7,567 nucleotides of DNA from an uncultured Rickettsiales bacterium (GTDB lineage Bacteria; Pseudomonadota; Alphaproteobacteria; Rickettsiales; Deianiraeaceae), in NCBI GenBank assembly GCA_937906355.1, contig CALCWF010000183.1:1-7567 (forward strand). The letters are read 5' to 3'. The number at the start of each line of letters is the position of its first letter. Position 1 is the first letter of the stretch. A program made the translations under genes and the position numbers. Positions 1 to 5,129 of this stretch are shown one piece after another. The notes beneath the pieces were generated by a model. The model did not search any database, was not told the DNA's origin, and saw nothing but the letters and a program-made list of their open reading frames with translations.

Positions 1-148
1 AATAGCGTCATGACATTGTCATTGGAGTAAAATTAATAATGTCTATACCGACGGAATGATGCCGTTATACGCTACTTTCTAAAATAGAATTAAATAGCAA
101 AATTTCGCTTTAAAAGTTTCGACGCTTGGAACTGTTGTTATAGAAGTC

Positions 149-170
149 ATATATATATATATATATATAT
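149..170. repeat. (AT)11 dinucleotide run
   Basis: Eleven uninterrupted AT units are seen. They sit in a stretch (1-219) in which I find no supported gene. The plus strand has only a 9-codon open stretch from the window edge to a stop at 28-30. The minus strand has open stretches without a convincing start or a recognisable protein. The same stretch holds a short perfect inverted repeat at 10-22 (ATGACA-T-TGTCAT). The run may vary in length by polymerase slippage; no function is implied. Confidence 0.85.
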
Positions 171-219
171 CGATAGTGCCCGTGTCGATGGTGCGATTTG
201 AAGATATATAATGATGTGA

Positions 220-561
220 TTATTTTTGTTTTGTAATTATACTTGTTATGTCTTCAATTTGCTTAACGTTTGATGACTTCAGCTGAAGTTTATTTTTTAC
301 CATTTCTTTAAGTGTTTTAACGTTGTATTTTTTGCTGAAATTAGCCTTTATGATGGAGTATTGCCTTGTCTCGTTTACTATCTCGTTGTTTATTTTCAGC
401 GATTGGATACTCAGTTCGTGCGTTGTATTTTTGATGAAGAAAAAAAACAGAATGTTAACGAGCGTAAATAAAGAAAGAACGAGTATTAGAAATTTGCACA
501 AATGAGGATATGAATCGGATTCTTCCGTCTGCATATCGTCATTTATCGAATGATAGTCCAT
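220..561 (-). CDS. FtsL-like single-pass septal membrane protein (tentative)
   Basis: This is a 113-residue protein with the FtsL layout: an acidic cytoplasmic N-terminus (1-20), one strongly hydrophobic segment (about 22-43, with an FFFFF run), and a periplasmic heptad-like region (about 47-75) ending in a short conserved-looking tail. The part around 66-104 (ETRQYSIIKANFSKKY, then LKEMVKNKLQLKSSNVKQI) follows the alphaproteobacterial FtsL pattern: a coil, then 'xxLxAEWSYLxxPxRLQxLAxxxLxLxPxxxxQI'. FtsL is known to bridge FtsB/FtsQ to FtsW/FtsI in the divisome. The ATG at 561 follows a weak purine stretch (AGAGA). No mraW or ftsI is visible next to it, so if it is FtsL it is outside a dcw cluster here. 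The transposon inserted about 50 bp upstream of its start. The alternative is another small coiled-coil membrane protein. It is clearly a one-pass membrane protein; the FtsL name is inference. Confidence 0.5.
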   Translation of the reverse strand: MDYHSINDDMQTEESDSYPHLCKFLILVLSLFTLVNILFFFFIKNTTHELSIQSLKINNEIVNETRQYSIIKANFSKKYNVKTLKEMVKNKLQLKSSNVKQIEDITSIITKQK

Positions 562-603
562 ATCTCTATATTCTACGAATCATATAATTGATTATTTTCA
601 ATA

Positions 604-611
604 TCTTTTTG
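604..611. repeat. Left 8-bp target-site duplication
   Basis: TCTTTTTG directly precedes the left inverted repeat and recurs at 2780-2787 directly after the right one. Eight base pairs is the duplication length known for IS1595-family elements. The identity actually runs two bases further (AG at 612-613 and 2788-2789). I read this as chance agreement between the element's left end and the right flank, because this register makes the two inverted repeats line up symmetrically. Confidence 0.85.
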
Positions 612-636
612 AGTAATTATATACTTAAAACATAAT
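612..636 (+). repeat. Left terminal inverted repeat
   Basis: The first base is A, followed by GTAATTATATACTTAA and then AACATAAT. Compared with the reverse complement of 2755-2779, 22 of 25 positions agree, including a perfect 16-bp core. This is the expected transposase binding and cleavage end. Confidence 0.88.
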
Positions 637-641
637 TTTAT

Positions 642-668
642 TTGACAAGTATTTATTTAAAATACTAA
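642..668 (+). promoter_or_regulatory. Candidate transposase/RhuM promoter
   Basis: A perfect -35 consensus TTGACA (642-647) lies just inside the left repeat. The best -10 candidates are weak or badly spaced: AATACT at 661-666 or TACTAA at 663-668, 13-15 bp away, while normal 17-bp spacing gives CTAAAA. It would drive the transposase starting at 685 and, by read-through, RhuM. No strong Shine-Dalgarno precedes the 685 ATG. Chance matches are common at this AT content, so the -35 is the only persuasive part. Confidence 0.35.
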
Positions 669-684
669 AAACATATAAAAGTAT

Positions 685-1602
685 ATGAACTTTATAGAAT
701 TTCAAGTAAAATACTCAAATAATGAAGAATGTATAAAAGATTTAGAAATAAGAAGATGGGGTGAAAATAATGCAATTTGTCCTTTTTGTAAATCAAATCA
801 TCATTGCAAACACAGCACAAGACATATTTATACTTGCATGAATTGCAAAAAACAATATTCTGTAAGAATGGGCACTATTTTTGAAAGTAGTAGATTACCA
901 TTAAATAAATGGTATTTGGCAATATTTCTTGCAACATCCTTAAAAAAGGGTATATCTTCAATTCAATTATCTAAATATCTTGGAACAACTCAAAAATCCG
1001 CTTGGTTCATGCTTCAACGCATTCGTGAATTGATAAAAAATGACAACAACAATAAGTTTGATGGAACAACGGAAATAGACGAAGCTTATATTGGAGGAAG
1101 TGAGACGAATAAACATGCAGACAAGAAAAACAAAAATGAAAAAATCTGCATTATTGGACTTGTTGACAGTGATACAAAACAAGTAAGAGCGTATAAAGTA
1201 TCAAGCAATGAAAAAGAAAACTTATTGCCAAAAGTTCATTTGAATTGTGAAGATAAATCAAACATTTTCACAGATAGTTATAACGGATACGATGATTTGA
1301 ATAAGTATTACAATCGCGAATTTGTAAAACATTGTGTTGGAGAGTATTATAGAGACAAGAAAACAAAAGATGGTAGAACAGTTTATAAAATCAATACAAA
1401 CTCTATTGAAGGTTTCTGGTCTCAATTAAAAAGAGGTCTATACGGCGTTTATCATTGGGCTTCAAATAAACATATTCAAAAATATATCAATGAATTTACA
1501 TATAGATATAATAATAGGTTATTTAATGACATTAGTATTTTTACAAACTGGTTTTATGGTTGTGAGAATAAGAGATTGTATTATAAGGTTTTAGTTGGTT
1601 AA
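685..1602 (+). CDS. IS1595-family (ISXO2-like) DDE transposase
   Basis: This 305-residue protein is full length for the family. The N-terminus carries the IS1595-type zinc ribbon, CPFC (C32, C35) and CMNC (C51, C54), followed by a helical region with conserved tryptophans (W76, W107) around LPLNKWYLAI and KSAWFMLQRI. The ISXO2-like DDE nuclease core follows: first acidic residue in TEIDEAYIGG (D132), second in FTDSYNGYDD (D197), then NSIEGFWSQLKRG with N239, E242 and K249, matching the family's third catalytic position and trailing lysine. The C-terminus has the usual YINEFTYRYNNR segment. It should excise and insert the element by acting on the two 25-bp inverted repeats. The frame is uninterrupted and no key residue is missing, so it looks active. 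RhuM begins at or beside its stop codon. Confidence 0.95.
   Translation: MNFIEFQVKYSNNEECIKDLEIRRWGENNAICPFCKSNHHCKHSTRHIYTCMNCKKQYSVRMGTIFESSRLPLNKWYLAIFLATSLKKGISSIQLSKYLGTTQKSAWFMLQRIRELIKNDNNNKFDGTTEIDEAYIGGSETNKHADKKNKNEKICIIGLVDSDTKQVRAYKVSSNEKENLLPKVHLNCEDKSNIFTDSYNGYDDLNKYYNREFVKHCVGEYYRDKKTKDGRTVYKINTNSIEGFWSQLKRGLYGVYHWASNKHIQKYINEFTYRYNNRLFNDISIFTNWFYGCENKRLYYKVLVG
1585..1588 (+). promoter_or_regulatory. Possible Shine-Dalgarno AAGG, bearing on the RhuM start
   Basis: AAGG inside the 3' end of the transposase gene lies 6 nt before a TTG at 1595 and 18 nt before the ATG at 1607. The TTG has the better spacing and would overlap the transposase by 8 nt. The ATG has the better codon and begins 4 nt after the transposase stop. 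Either arrangement implies translational coupling. Confidence 0.35.
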
Positions 1603-1606
1603 GTTT

Positions 1607-2743
1607 ATGAGTGAAAAAGATCTACAATTACTAATTTATCACTGTCAAAATGGTAGCAACGTCGAGTTAAAGCGTTTCGATGAAGATACATTGTGGGCGA
1701 CGCAACAACAGATTGCTATGTTGTTTTGTGTTGATAGAAGTGTTATTGCCGGACATATACAAAATATTGTAGAAACAGGGGAATTATTGGAAAAACGAGT
1801 TTGTGCAAAAATTGCACAAACTGCCTCTGACGGCAAAATCTACAATGTTTTACACTATAATCTTGATATGATAATTGCAGTTGGTTATCGTTTAAATTCA
1901 GCAAGAGCAACACAATTTAGAATATGGGCCACAAAAATATTAAAAGAGTATTTAATAAAAGGTTTCGCAATAGACGATGAAAGATTAAAAGATCCGAACA
2001 ATAAATCATATTTTAAGGAATTATTAGAAAGAGTAAGAGAAATAAGAACAAGTGAAAAATTATTTTATCAACAAGTTAGAGATATTTATGCTACTGCAAC
2101 TGATTATGAAATAAGAAAAAATGATAAAGAAGTGCAAACGTTTTTTGCAGAAGTCCAAAATAAACTATTATATGCAATTACTGGTAAAACCGCGGCCGAA
2201 ATTGTCGTAGAAAGACATAAAAAAGAAGATAATAATTTTGGAACAACTAATTTCGAAGGTAGTAAAGTGAGGAAAGGAGATGTTTTTATTGCCAAAAACT
2301 ACTTAACTGAAAAAGAATTAAAATTATTAAAATTGCTAGTAAATCTACTTTTAGACCATATGGAAACACAGGCAGAAAAAGAAATACCAATGACAATAGA
2401 AGATTGGAAACAAGAAACAGAAAATATTATTAGAGTATCAAAATATCCATTATTACAAAATTGCGGTAATATATCATACGAAGAAATGGAAAAAATTGTT
2501 AAAAAAGATTATGATGATTTTGATTTTAAAAGAAAACAAAAGGAACTTGAAGAAGCGAGAGAAGGAGCAATAGCAGAAAGCAGAAAGGAAGTAATAGAGT
2601 TTATTAAAAATAAAAAGCGAATTAAAAAAAATAATATAGAAAAAAACAAAACAACACAAGAAATCTTAAAAGAAAATCCAGAATTAGAGCACGAAGACAA
2701 TAAGGAGTTTGACGATTTATTAAATAAAATCATTAAAAAATGA
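1607..2743 (+). CDS. RhuM family protein (COG3943 / Virulin_RhuM), transposon passenger
   Basis: This is a 378-residue protein counted from the ATG; a TTG at 1595 would add four residues. The N-terminal third is the RhuM domain. It has a DNA-binding-like segment (30-60, LWATQQQIAMLF then DRSVIAGHI), then YNLDMIIAVGYRLNS (84-98) and FRIWATKILKEYLIKGF (104-120), which are hallmark family strings. The central part keeps the rest of the full-length family: TAAEIVVER (195-203), DVFIAKNYLTEKEL (225-238) and EIPMTIEDW (259-267). Beyond about residue 300 there is a highly charged, coiled-coil-like stretch (KRKQKELEEAREGAIAESRK) before a family-like end, EFDDLLNKIIKK. I see no Fic HPFxxGNGR motif, although RhuM domains are sometimes fused to Fic/DOC. 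RhuM was named from Salmonella SPI-3, and homologues are often found near type I restriction loci and in islands; its biochemical role is not established. Family assignment is firm; function here is unknown. Confidence 0.92.
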   Translation: MSEKDLQLLIYHCQNGSNVELKRFDEDTLWATQQQIAMLFCVDRSVIAGHIQNIVETGELLEKRVCAKIAQTASDGKIYNVLHYNLDMIIAVGYRLNSARATQFRIWATKILKEYLIKGFAIDDERLKDPNNKSYFKELLERVREIRTSEKLFYQQVRDIYATATDYEIRKNDKEVQTFFAEVQNKLLYAITGKTAAEIVVERHKKEDNNFGTTNFEGSKVRKGDVFIAKNYLTEKELKLLKLLVNLLLDHMETQAEKEIPMTIEDWKQETENIIRVSKYPLLQNCGNISYEEMEKIVKKDYDDFDFKRKQKELEEAREGAIAESRKEVIEFIKNKKRIKKNNIEKNKTTQEILKENPELEHEDNKEFDDLLNKIIKK

Positions 2744-2751
2744 TTTTATTT
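2722..2751 (+). terminator. Perfect 13-bp hairpin over the RhuM stop codon
   Basis: AAATAAAATCATT (2722-2734) and AATGATTTTATTT (2739-2751) are exact reverse complements around an AAAA loop, and the 3' arm is T-rich. The arm contains the RhuM stop codon (2741-2743). The stem has only one G-C pair, so its strength is uncertain. Its position at the end of the two-gene unit and just inside the right repeat fits an intrinsic terminator. Confidence 0.5.
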
Positions 2752-2754
2752 TGC

Positions 2755-2779
2755 ATTACGTGTTAAGTATATAATTACC
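2755..2779 (-). repeat. Right terminal inverted repeat
   Basis: Its reverse complement begins GGTAATTATATACTTAA and continues CACGTAAT. It matches the left end (612-636) except for the outermost base and two internal positions. Confidence 0.88.
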
Positions 2780-2787
2780 TCTTTTTG
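2780..2787. repeat. Right 8-bp target-site duplication
   Basis: TCTTTTTG is identical to 604-611. Removing the element and one copy rejoins the original gap between the FtsL-like gene and the hypothetical gene at 2973. Confidence 0.85.
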
Positions 2788-2913
2788 AGATTGATATCAA
2801 AGCTTTATAGGATCTGTATAAATGATAGTGGCATTTATCAGTCTAAATATAGATATAGAGTAGTAATATAGATAGATGTCATGCAATTTATATGAGATAT
2901 TAGTAATTTGTAT

Positions 2914-2941
2914 TTGTCTTTTTTATTTTTTTTAGTAAAAT
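2914..2941 (+). promoter_or_regulatory. Candidate promoter for the hypothetical gene at 2973
   Basis: TTGTCT (2914-2919) and TAAAAT (2936-2941) are 16 bp apart; the spacer is almost pure T. Expected transcription start is near 2947-2949. A GAGAG purine stretch at 2957-2961 lies 11 nt before the ATG and could serve for ribosome binding. Both boxes are off consensus by one or two bases in very AT-rich DNA, so this is only a candidate. Confidence 0.35.
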
Positions 2942-2972
2942 ATTCTCGTTCTCTGCGAGAGATGTAGTTAAG

Positions 2973-3434
2973 ATGACTATAAAGATTAAAAATGAAAAAA
3001 ACTCTAAGATACAGGAAGCGTCTATCAAGTGCGACGAGCGACGTATATATAATGACGATCAACGTTTAAAAAAAGCATTGGATATTTTAACAGGTCTAAG
3101 GGTAAACGTATACCAAAAATTGTATTATCTGGTCAATGCATCACCGGAGACGTGGCGACAATTCGATTTTTTGTCGAGTGAGACAAAAGTGAACAATTTT
3201 ATTAGTGTGATTGAACGTGAAATTAAGTATGCGAAAGATGATAATTTCAATCTTGAAAAGTATAAGCCAGCTATTGAATGTATACTTGGGGCGAAAAATA
3301 TCAAATTTAACGACGCGATTATTAAAAATATGTATGTCGCGAAATTACAGAATGTTATCTTTCTACTAAAAGAGAAAGAGGGGAACGGTGAAATTAGTGA
3401 AGTCAAAAGTTCAAAACCAAATATACTTAGATAG
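2973..3434 (+). CDS. Hypothetical soluble helical protein
   Basis: I do not recognise this 153-residue protein. It has no signal peptide or membrane segment and is rich in Lys, Asn and Ile. It looks mainly alpha-helical: a charged N-terminus (1-33), a helix pair around KALDILTGLRVNVYQKLYYL (34-53), a loop with SPETWRQF (57-64), then further helices at about 70-88 and 95-136, and a flexible polar tail. Its codons contain CpG at a rate similar to ybeY and mlaA and unlike the adjacent transposon, so it appears native rather than part of the insertion. The start follows GAGAG at 2957-2961. It converges on the outer-membrane gene at 3484-4338, with a hairpin filling the gap. Reading-frame quality and flanking signals support a real gene; function is unknown. 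Confidence 0.7.
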   Translation: MTIKIKNEKNSKIQEASIKCDERRIYNDDQRLKKALDILTGLRVNVYQKLYYLVNASPETWRQFDFLSSETKVNNFISVIEREIKYAKDDNFNLEKYKPAIECILGAKNIKFNDAIIKNMYVAKLQNVIFLLKEKEGNGEISEVKSSKPNILR

Positions 3435-3483
3435 TAGATTGATAAGTTGATAGATCCGATAAATAATATATCGACTTTCTACT
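3433..3483. terminator. Hairpin filling the convergent gap, possible two-way terminator
   Basis: AAGTTGATAGAT (3444-3455) pairs with ATATATCGACTT (3466-3477) with one G-U and one mismatch, around a 10-nt loop. A lower stem AGTAGA (3433-3438) with TCTACT (3478-3483) adds six pairs across a 5-nt bulge. It starts inside one stop codon (3432-3434) and ends one base before the other (3484-3486). No clear T-run follows on the plus strand, so termination is inferred from position and shape. Confidence 0.4.
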
Positions 3484-4338
3484 TTAAAACGACCACCATA
3501 TACTTGTATACATACCACGTAGATGTAAATCTAGTTCCTTTGTGAAAGTTATGCCAGATTTTATTGAGCTATAAAAGCCAACCTCGAGCATACATCTTTT
3601 ACTTAATGCCGCTACAAACGAAAAGCTAGCTTTTGCAAAGCCAGATTGAGCAATTATATCAAAAATTGAGCTATCCCTACCCGTTGTATTTTTTATTATA
3701 TACGCATATTTTTGAAATCGAGCAATGAATAAAAGTTCTGGTATGAAATAATGTCCGAAAGTTATATTTGTCCTGACTTCATCATACCAATAATTAATAT
3801 TCGCATGCAATCCGACATCTATTGTCAAGAAATCGTTTTTTGTTAGATTTAGCCCTAGCTCGGCACGCGTTTCGTACGACCAACAGTGGATATCGAAGTA
3901 AGGTGCATCGTTGCTACGTATATTCGGTGCTCCTATCTGTGAAGCTATGGAGAAAGCGACAATATCGTTGTGGCGTATAATACCTAAACGTGTGAATACG
4001 TTTATCGTATCTACGCCGAACGAGCGACTATCTATGTTATTGATAAAATTTTTTCCGTGATATACGTCATTATTAACTCCGATTACTTTCGCACCAACTG
4101 TGATTCTTCTTGTTAAGCCATATTCGCCATATAAATTCAAAACACTTTGTAGCACGTTTGTCTTTTTATCGAAGGCATTGCTTGAATTTTTACCATAGAA
4201 TGACTGTATCGAAAAACTGCTAATGAATATTCCCTGTCCCTTCGGTTGTAGCCAACCTTCCGCGTAAGCGTGCCACGAGAGTATGTTTGCTGACGCCAGC
4301 ATAATAAGTGCGATGATGTAATTTATATAATTTTTCAT
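3484..4338 (-). CDS. Putative outer-membrane beta-barrel protein
   Basis: This 284-residue protein has a clear Sec signal peptide: a short basic N-terminus, a hydrophobic core (about 7-22), and a probable signal peptidase I site after HAYA (residue 26). The mature part begins EGWLQPKGQGIFISSF and continues as alternating polar/hydrophobic beta segments with many aromatics and glycines (LYGEYGLTRRITVGAKVIG, FSIASQIGAP, ELGLNLTKNDFLTIDVGLHA). It ends in an aromatic residue (...TSIWWSF), as expected for insertion of barrels by BAM. I see no peptidoglycan-binding or enzymatic motif. The opening resembles a group of poorly described alphaproteobacterial barrel proteins starting 'GW/AWTQxKGxG'. Weak ribosome-binding context (ATTGAA before ATG) is usual in this window. 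Surface exposure could make it host-facing. Envelope location is well supported; specific role is unknown. Confidence 0.75.
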   Translation of the reverse strand: MKNYINYIIALIMLASANILSWHAYAEGWLQPKGQGIFISSFSIQSFYGKNSSNAFDKKTNVLQSVLNLYGEYGLTRRITVGAKVIGVNNDVYHGKNFINNIDSRSFGVDTINVFTRLGIIRHNDIVAFSIASQIGAPNIRSNDAPYFDIHCWSYETRAELGLNLTKNDFLTIDVGLHANINYWYDEVRTNITFGHYFIPELLFIARFQKYAYIIKNTTGRDSSIFDIIAQSGFAKASFSFVAALSKRCMLEVGFYSSIKSGITFTKELDLHLRGMYTSIWWSF

Positions 4339-4400
4339 TTCAATTACGTTTGTTTTCGATTAACTATTTTTAATAAAAATATATAAGTATATAATTATAT

Positions 4401-4425
4401 GTTTTTTATGTTTTTATGTTTTTAG
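4401..4425. repeat. Three near-identical GTTTTTAT units
   Basis: GTTTTTTAT, GTTTTTAT and GTTTTTAG are tandem in the 192-bp divergent region (4339-4530) between the outer-membrane gene and ybeY. They lie about 60-90 bp upstream of the outer-membrane start on its strand, near a TATAAT-like hexamer that has no convincing -35. They may influence promoter geometry or be simple slippage products. Confidence 0.6.
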
Positions 4426-4496
4426 ACCATCTTTTGTAAGATTCAATAGAACAAGTTAACAATATATTGTAGTAGTTTGTGTGAGAATGATTATCG

Positions 4497-4525
4497 TTGA
4501 TACTAATAAATAGCTTTTGTATAAA
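4497..4525 (+). promoter_or_regulatory. Near-consensus sigma-70 promoter for ybeY
   Basis: TTGATA (4497-4502) and TATAAA (4520-4525, continuing AAT) are separated by exactly 17 bp. Each box is close to consensus, making this the best promoter match I find in the window. The expected transcription start, 6-8 bp after the -10, coincides with the ybeY ATG at 4531, and no Shine-Dalgarno precedes it. The promoter therefore predicts a leaderless message. Confidence 0.55.
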
Positions 4526-4530
4526 ATAGT

Positions 4531-5016
4531 ATGAAGATAGTGATAGACGTATATAAAGATAAAATATGGGGGAAAAACGCACTAACGAGATCAACAATGT
4601 CTATCCTCATAAAAGAGTGTTTTAAAAGAACAAACATAAATCCACGAATCGTATTCGTGAATATAAGTTTTCTCGATAAAGGGGCAATGATGTACTACAA
4701 CAATAAATATCGTAATATAAATAAAGAAACTAACGTTTTGTCGTTTGCAAACGGTGTTCAGCGAGGTGTTTCAATTGACGCTAAGAAGTGCAACACTGTA
4801 TATCTAGGAGAGATCTTGTTGTCTTTCAGTAAAATACAGATAGAAGCGAGAGAATATAATAAATCATTCAGTGATCGTTTAATGCATATGTTCGTTCACA
4901 GCGTTTTACATCTAATAGGCTACGATCACGTGAAGAACGAAGAACGAGAAATAATGGAGAAGCTCGAGAGCGATGTTCTTGAAAGATTTAATATAAATAA
5001 TATATACGAAAGTTAG
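4531..5016 (+). CDS. ybeY: Endoribonuclease YbeY (rRNA maturation factor)
   Basis: This 161-residue protein is typical in length for YbeY/UPF0054. The metal-binding signature is intact: HSVLHLIGYDH gives H123, H127 and H133, in the family H-x3-H-x5-H spacing that binds zinc. The upstream hallmark NKYRNINKETNVLSFA (58-73) contains the conserved Arg (R61) and the T(D/N)VLSF block, and YLGEILLS (91-98) matches the usual 'LGDIxIS' strand. A Ser replaces the common Gly after the first His, a minor change. YbeY acts in the cytoplasm in 16S rRNA 3'-end maturation and ribosome quality control. The usual phoH, lnt or corC neighbours are not here; it stands alone between a divergent barrel gene and a convergent mlaA. 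The start at 4531 gives the expected N-terminus (MKIVIDVYKDKIWG) and lies directly behind a promoter. Confidence 0.95.
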   Translation: MKIVIDVYKDKIWGKNALTRSTMSILIKECFKRTNINPRIVFVNISFLDKGAMMYYNNKYRNINKETNVLSFANGVQRGVSIDAKKCNTVYLGEILLSFSKIQIEAREYNKSFSDRLMHMFVHSVLHLIGYDHVKNEEREIMEKLESDVLERFNINNIYES

Positions 5017-5058
5017 AATCTACTTTTGCAATAGTATCGCATGCGAAAATATCGTCTT

Positions 5059-5071
5059 ACGACCAAGTCGT
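5059..5071. terminator. Small hairpin in the ybeY/mlaA convergent gap
   Basis: ACGAC and GTCGT form a perfect 5-bp stem around CAA. A 10-bp palindrome, TCGCATGCGA, lies nearby at 5037-5046. Neither is followed by a T-run. They are the only compact structures I see in the 113-bp gap between the two convergent stops (5016 and 5130), so a terminator role is weakly suggested. Confidence 0.2.
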
Positions 5072-5129
5072 CGAATTCTACGCTATATTCTTCAAAAAGA
5101 TTATTGTTAAAATTGTTAGATACTGTCGA

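Larger units (their letters stand above)
612..2779 (+). mobile_element. IS1595-family transposon carrying a RhuM passenger gene
   Basis: The element is 2168 bp and complete. It is bounded by imperfect terminal inverted repeats (612-636 and 2755-2779), flanked by an identical 8-bp direct repeat, and contains an intact transposase with all expected motifs. A second gene (RhuM family) lies in the same orientation between the transposase stop and the right end, so it is carried by the element. Passenger genes are known in several IS1595 subgroups. A candidate promoter lies just inside the left end, and a perfect hairpin lies between the RhuM stop and the right repeat. Identical target duplications and intact frames point to a fairly recent insertion. 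It landed in an intergenic gap and disrupts no visible reading frame. CpG is visibly rarer than in the neighbouring chromosomal genes, which fits an origin outside this genome. Confidence 0.88.

Noticed and set aside
1..30. Open plus-strand frame from the left edge ending at TAA, possibly the tail of an upstream gene
   Set aside because: Nine codons with no recognisable motif cannot be told from chance.
84..218. Minus-strand open stretch downstream of the FtsL-like gene, considered as the start of ftsI
   Set aside because: It is short, runs through the AT repeat, ends in a stop and shows no PBP-like N-terminus.
685..2743. RhuM plus neighbour as a toxin-antitoxin or Fic system
   Set aside because: No Fic motif, no small antitoxin-like gene, and the only partner is a canonical transposase.
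612..2789. Alternative element boundaries with a 10-bp direct repeat (TCTTTTTGAG)
   Set aside because: IS1595 elements make 8-bp duplications, and only the 612-2779 register aligns both inverted repeats symmetrically; the extra AG is best explained by coincidence.
2944..2960. TCTCG/CGAGA hairpin before the gene at 2973, possibly hiding its ribosome-binding site
   Set aside because: The stem is only 5 bp, and the candidate promoter places the transcription start inside its 5' arm, so it may not be fully transcribed.
4385..4397. AAGTATATAATTA, identical to 13 bases of the transposon's right inverted repeat
   Set aside because: The match ends there, no second end or transposase remnant is nearby, and an A/T-only string of this length is likely by chance in this composition.
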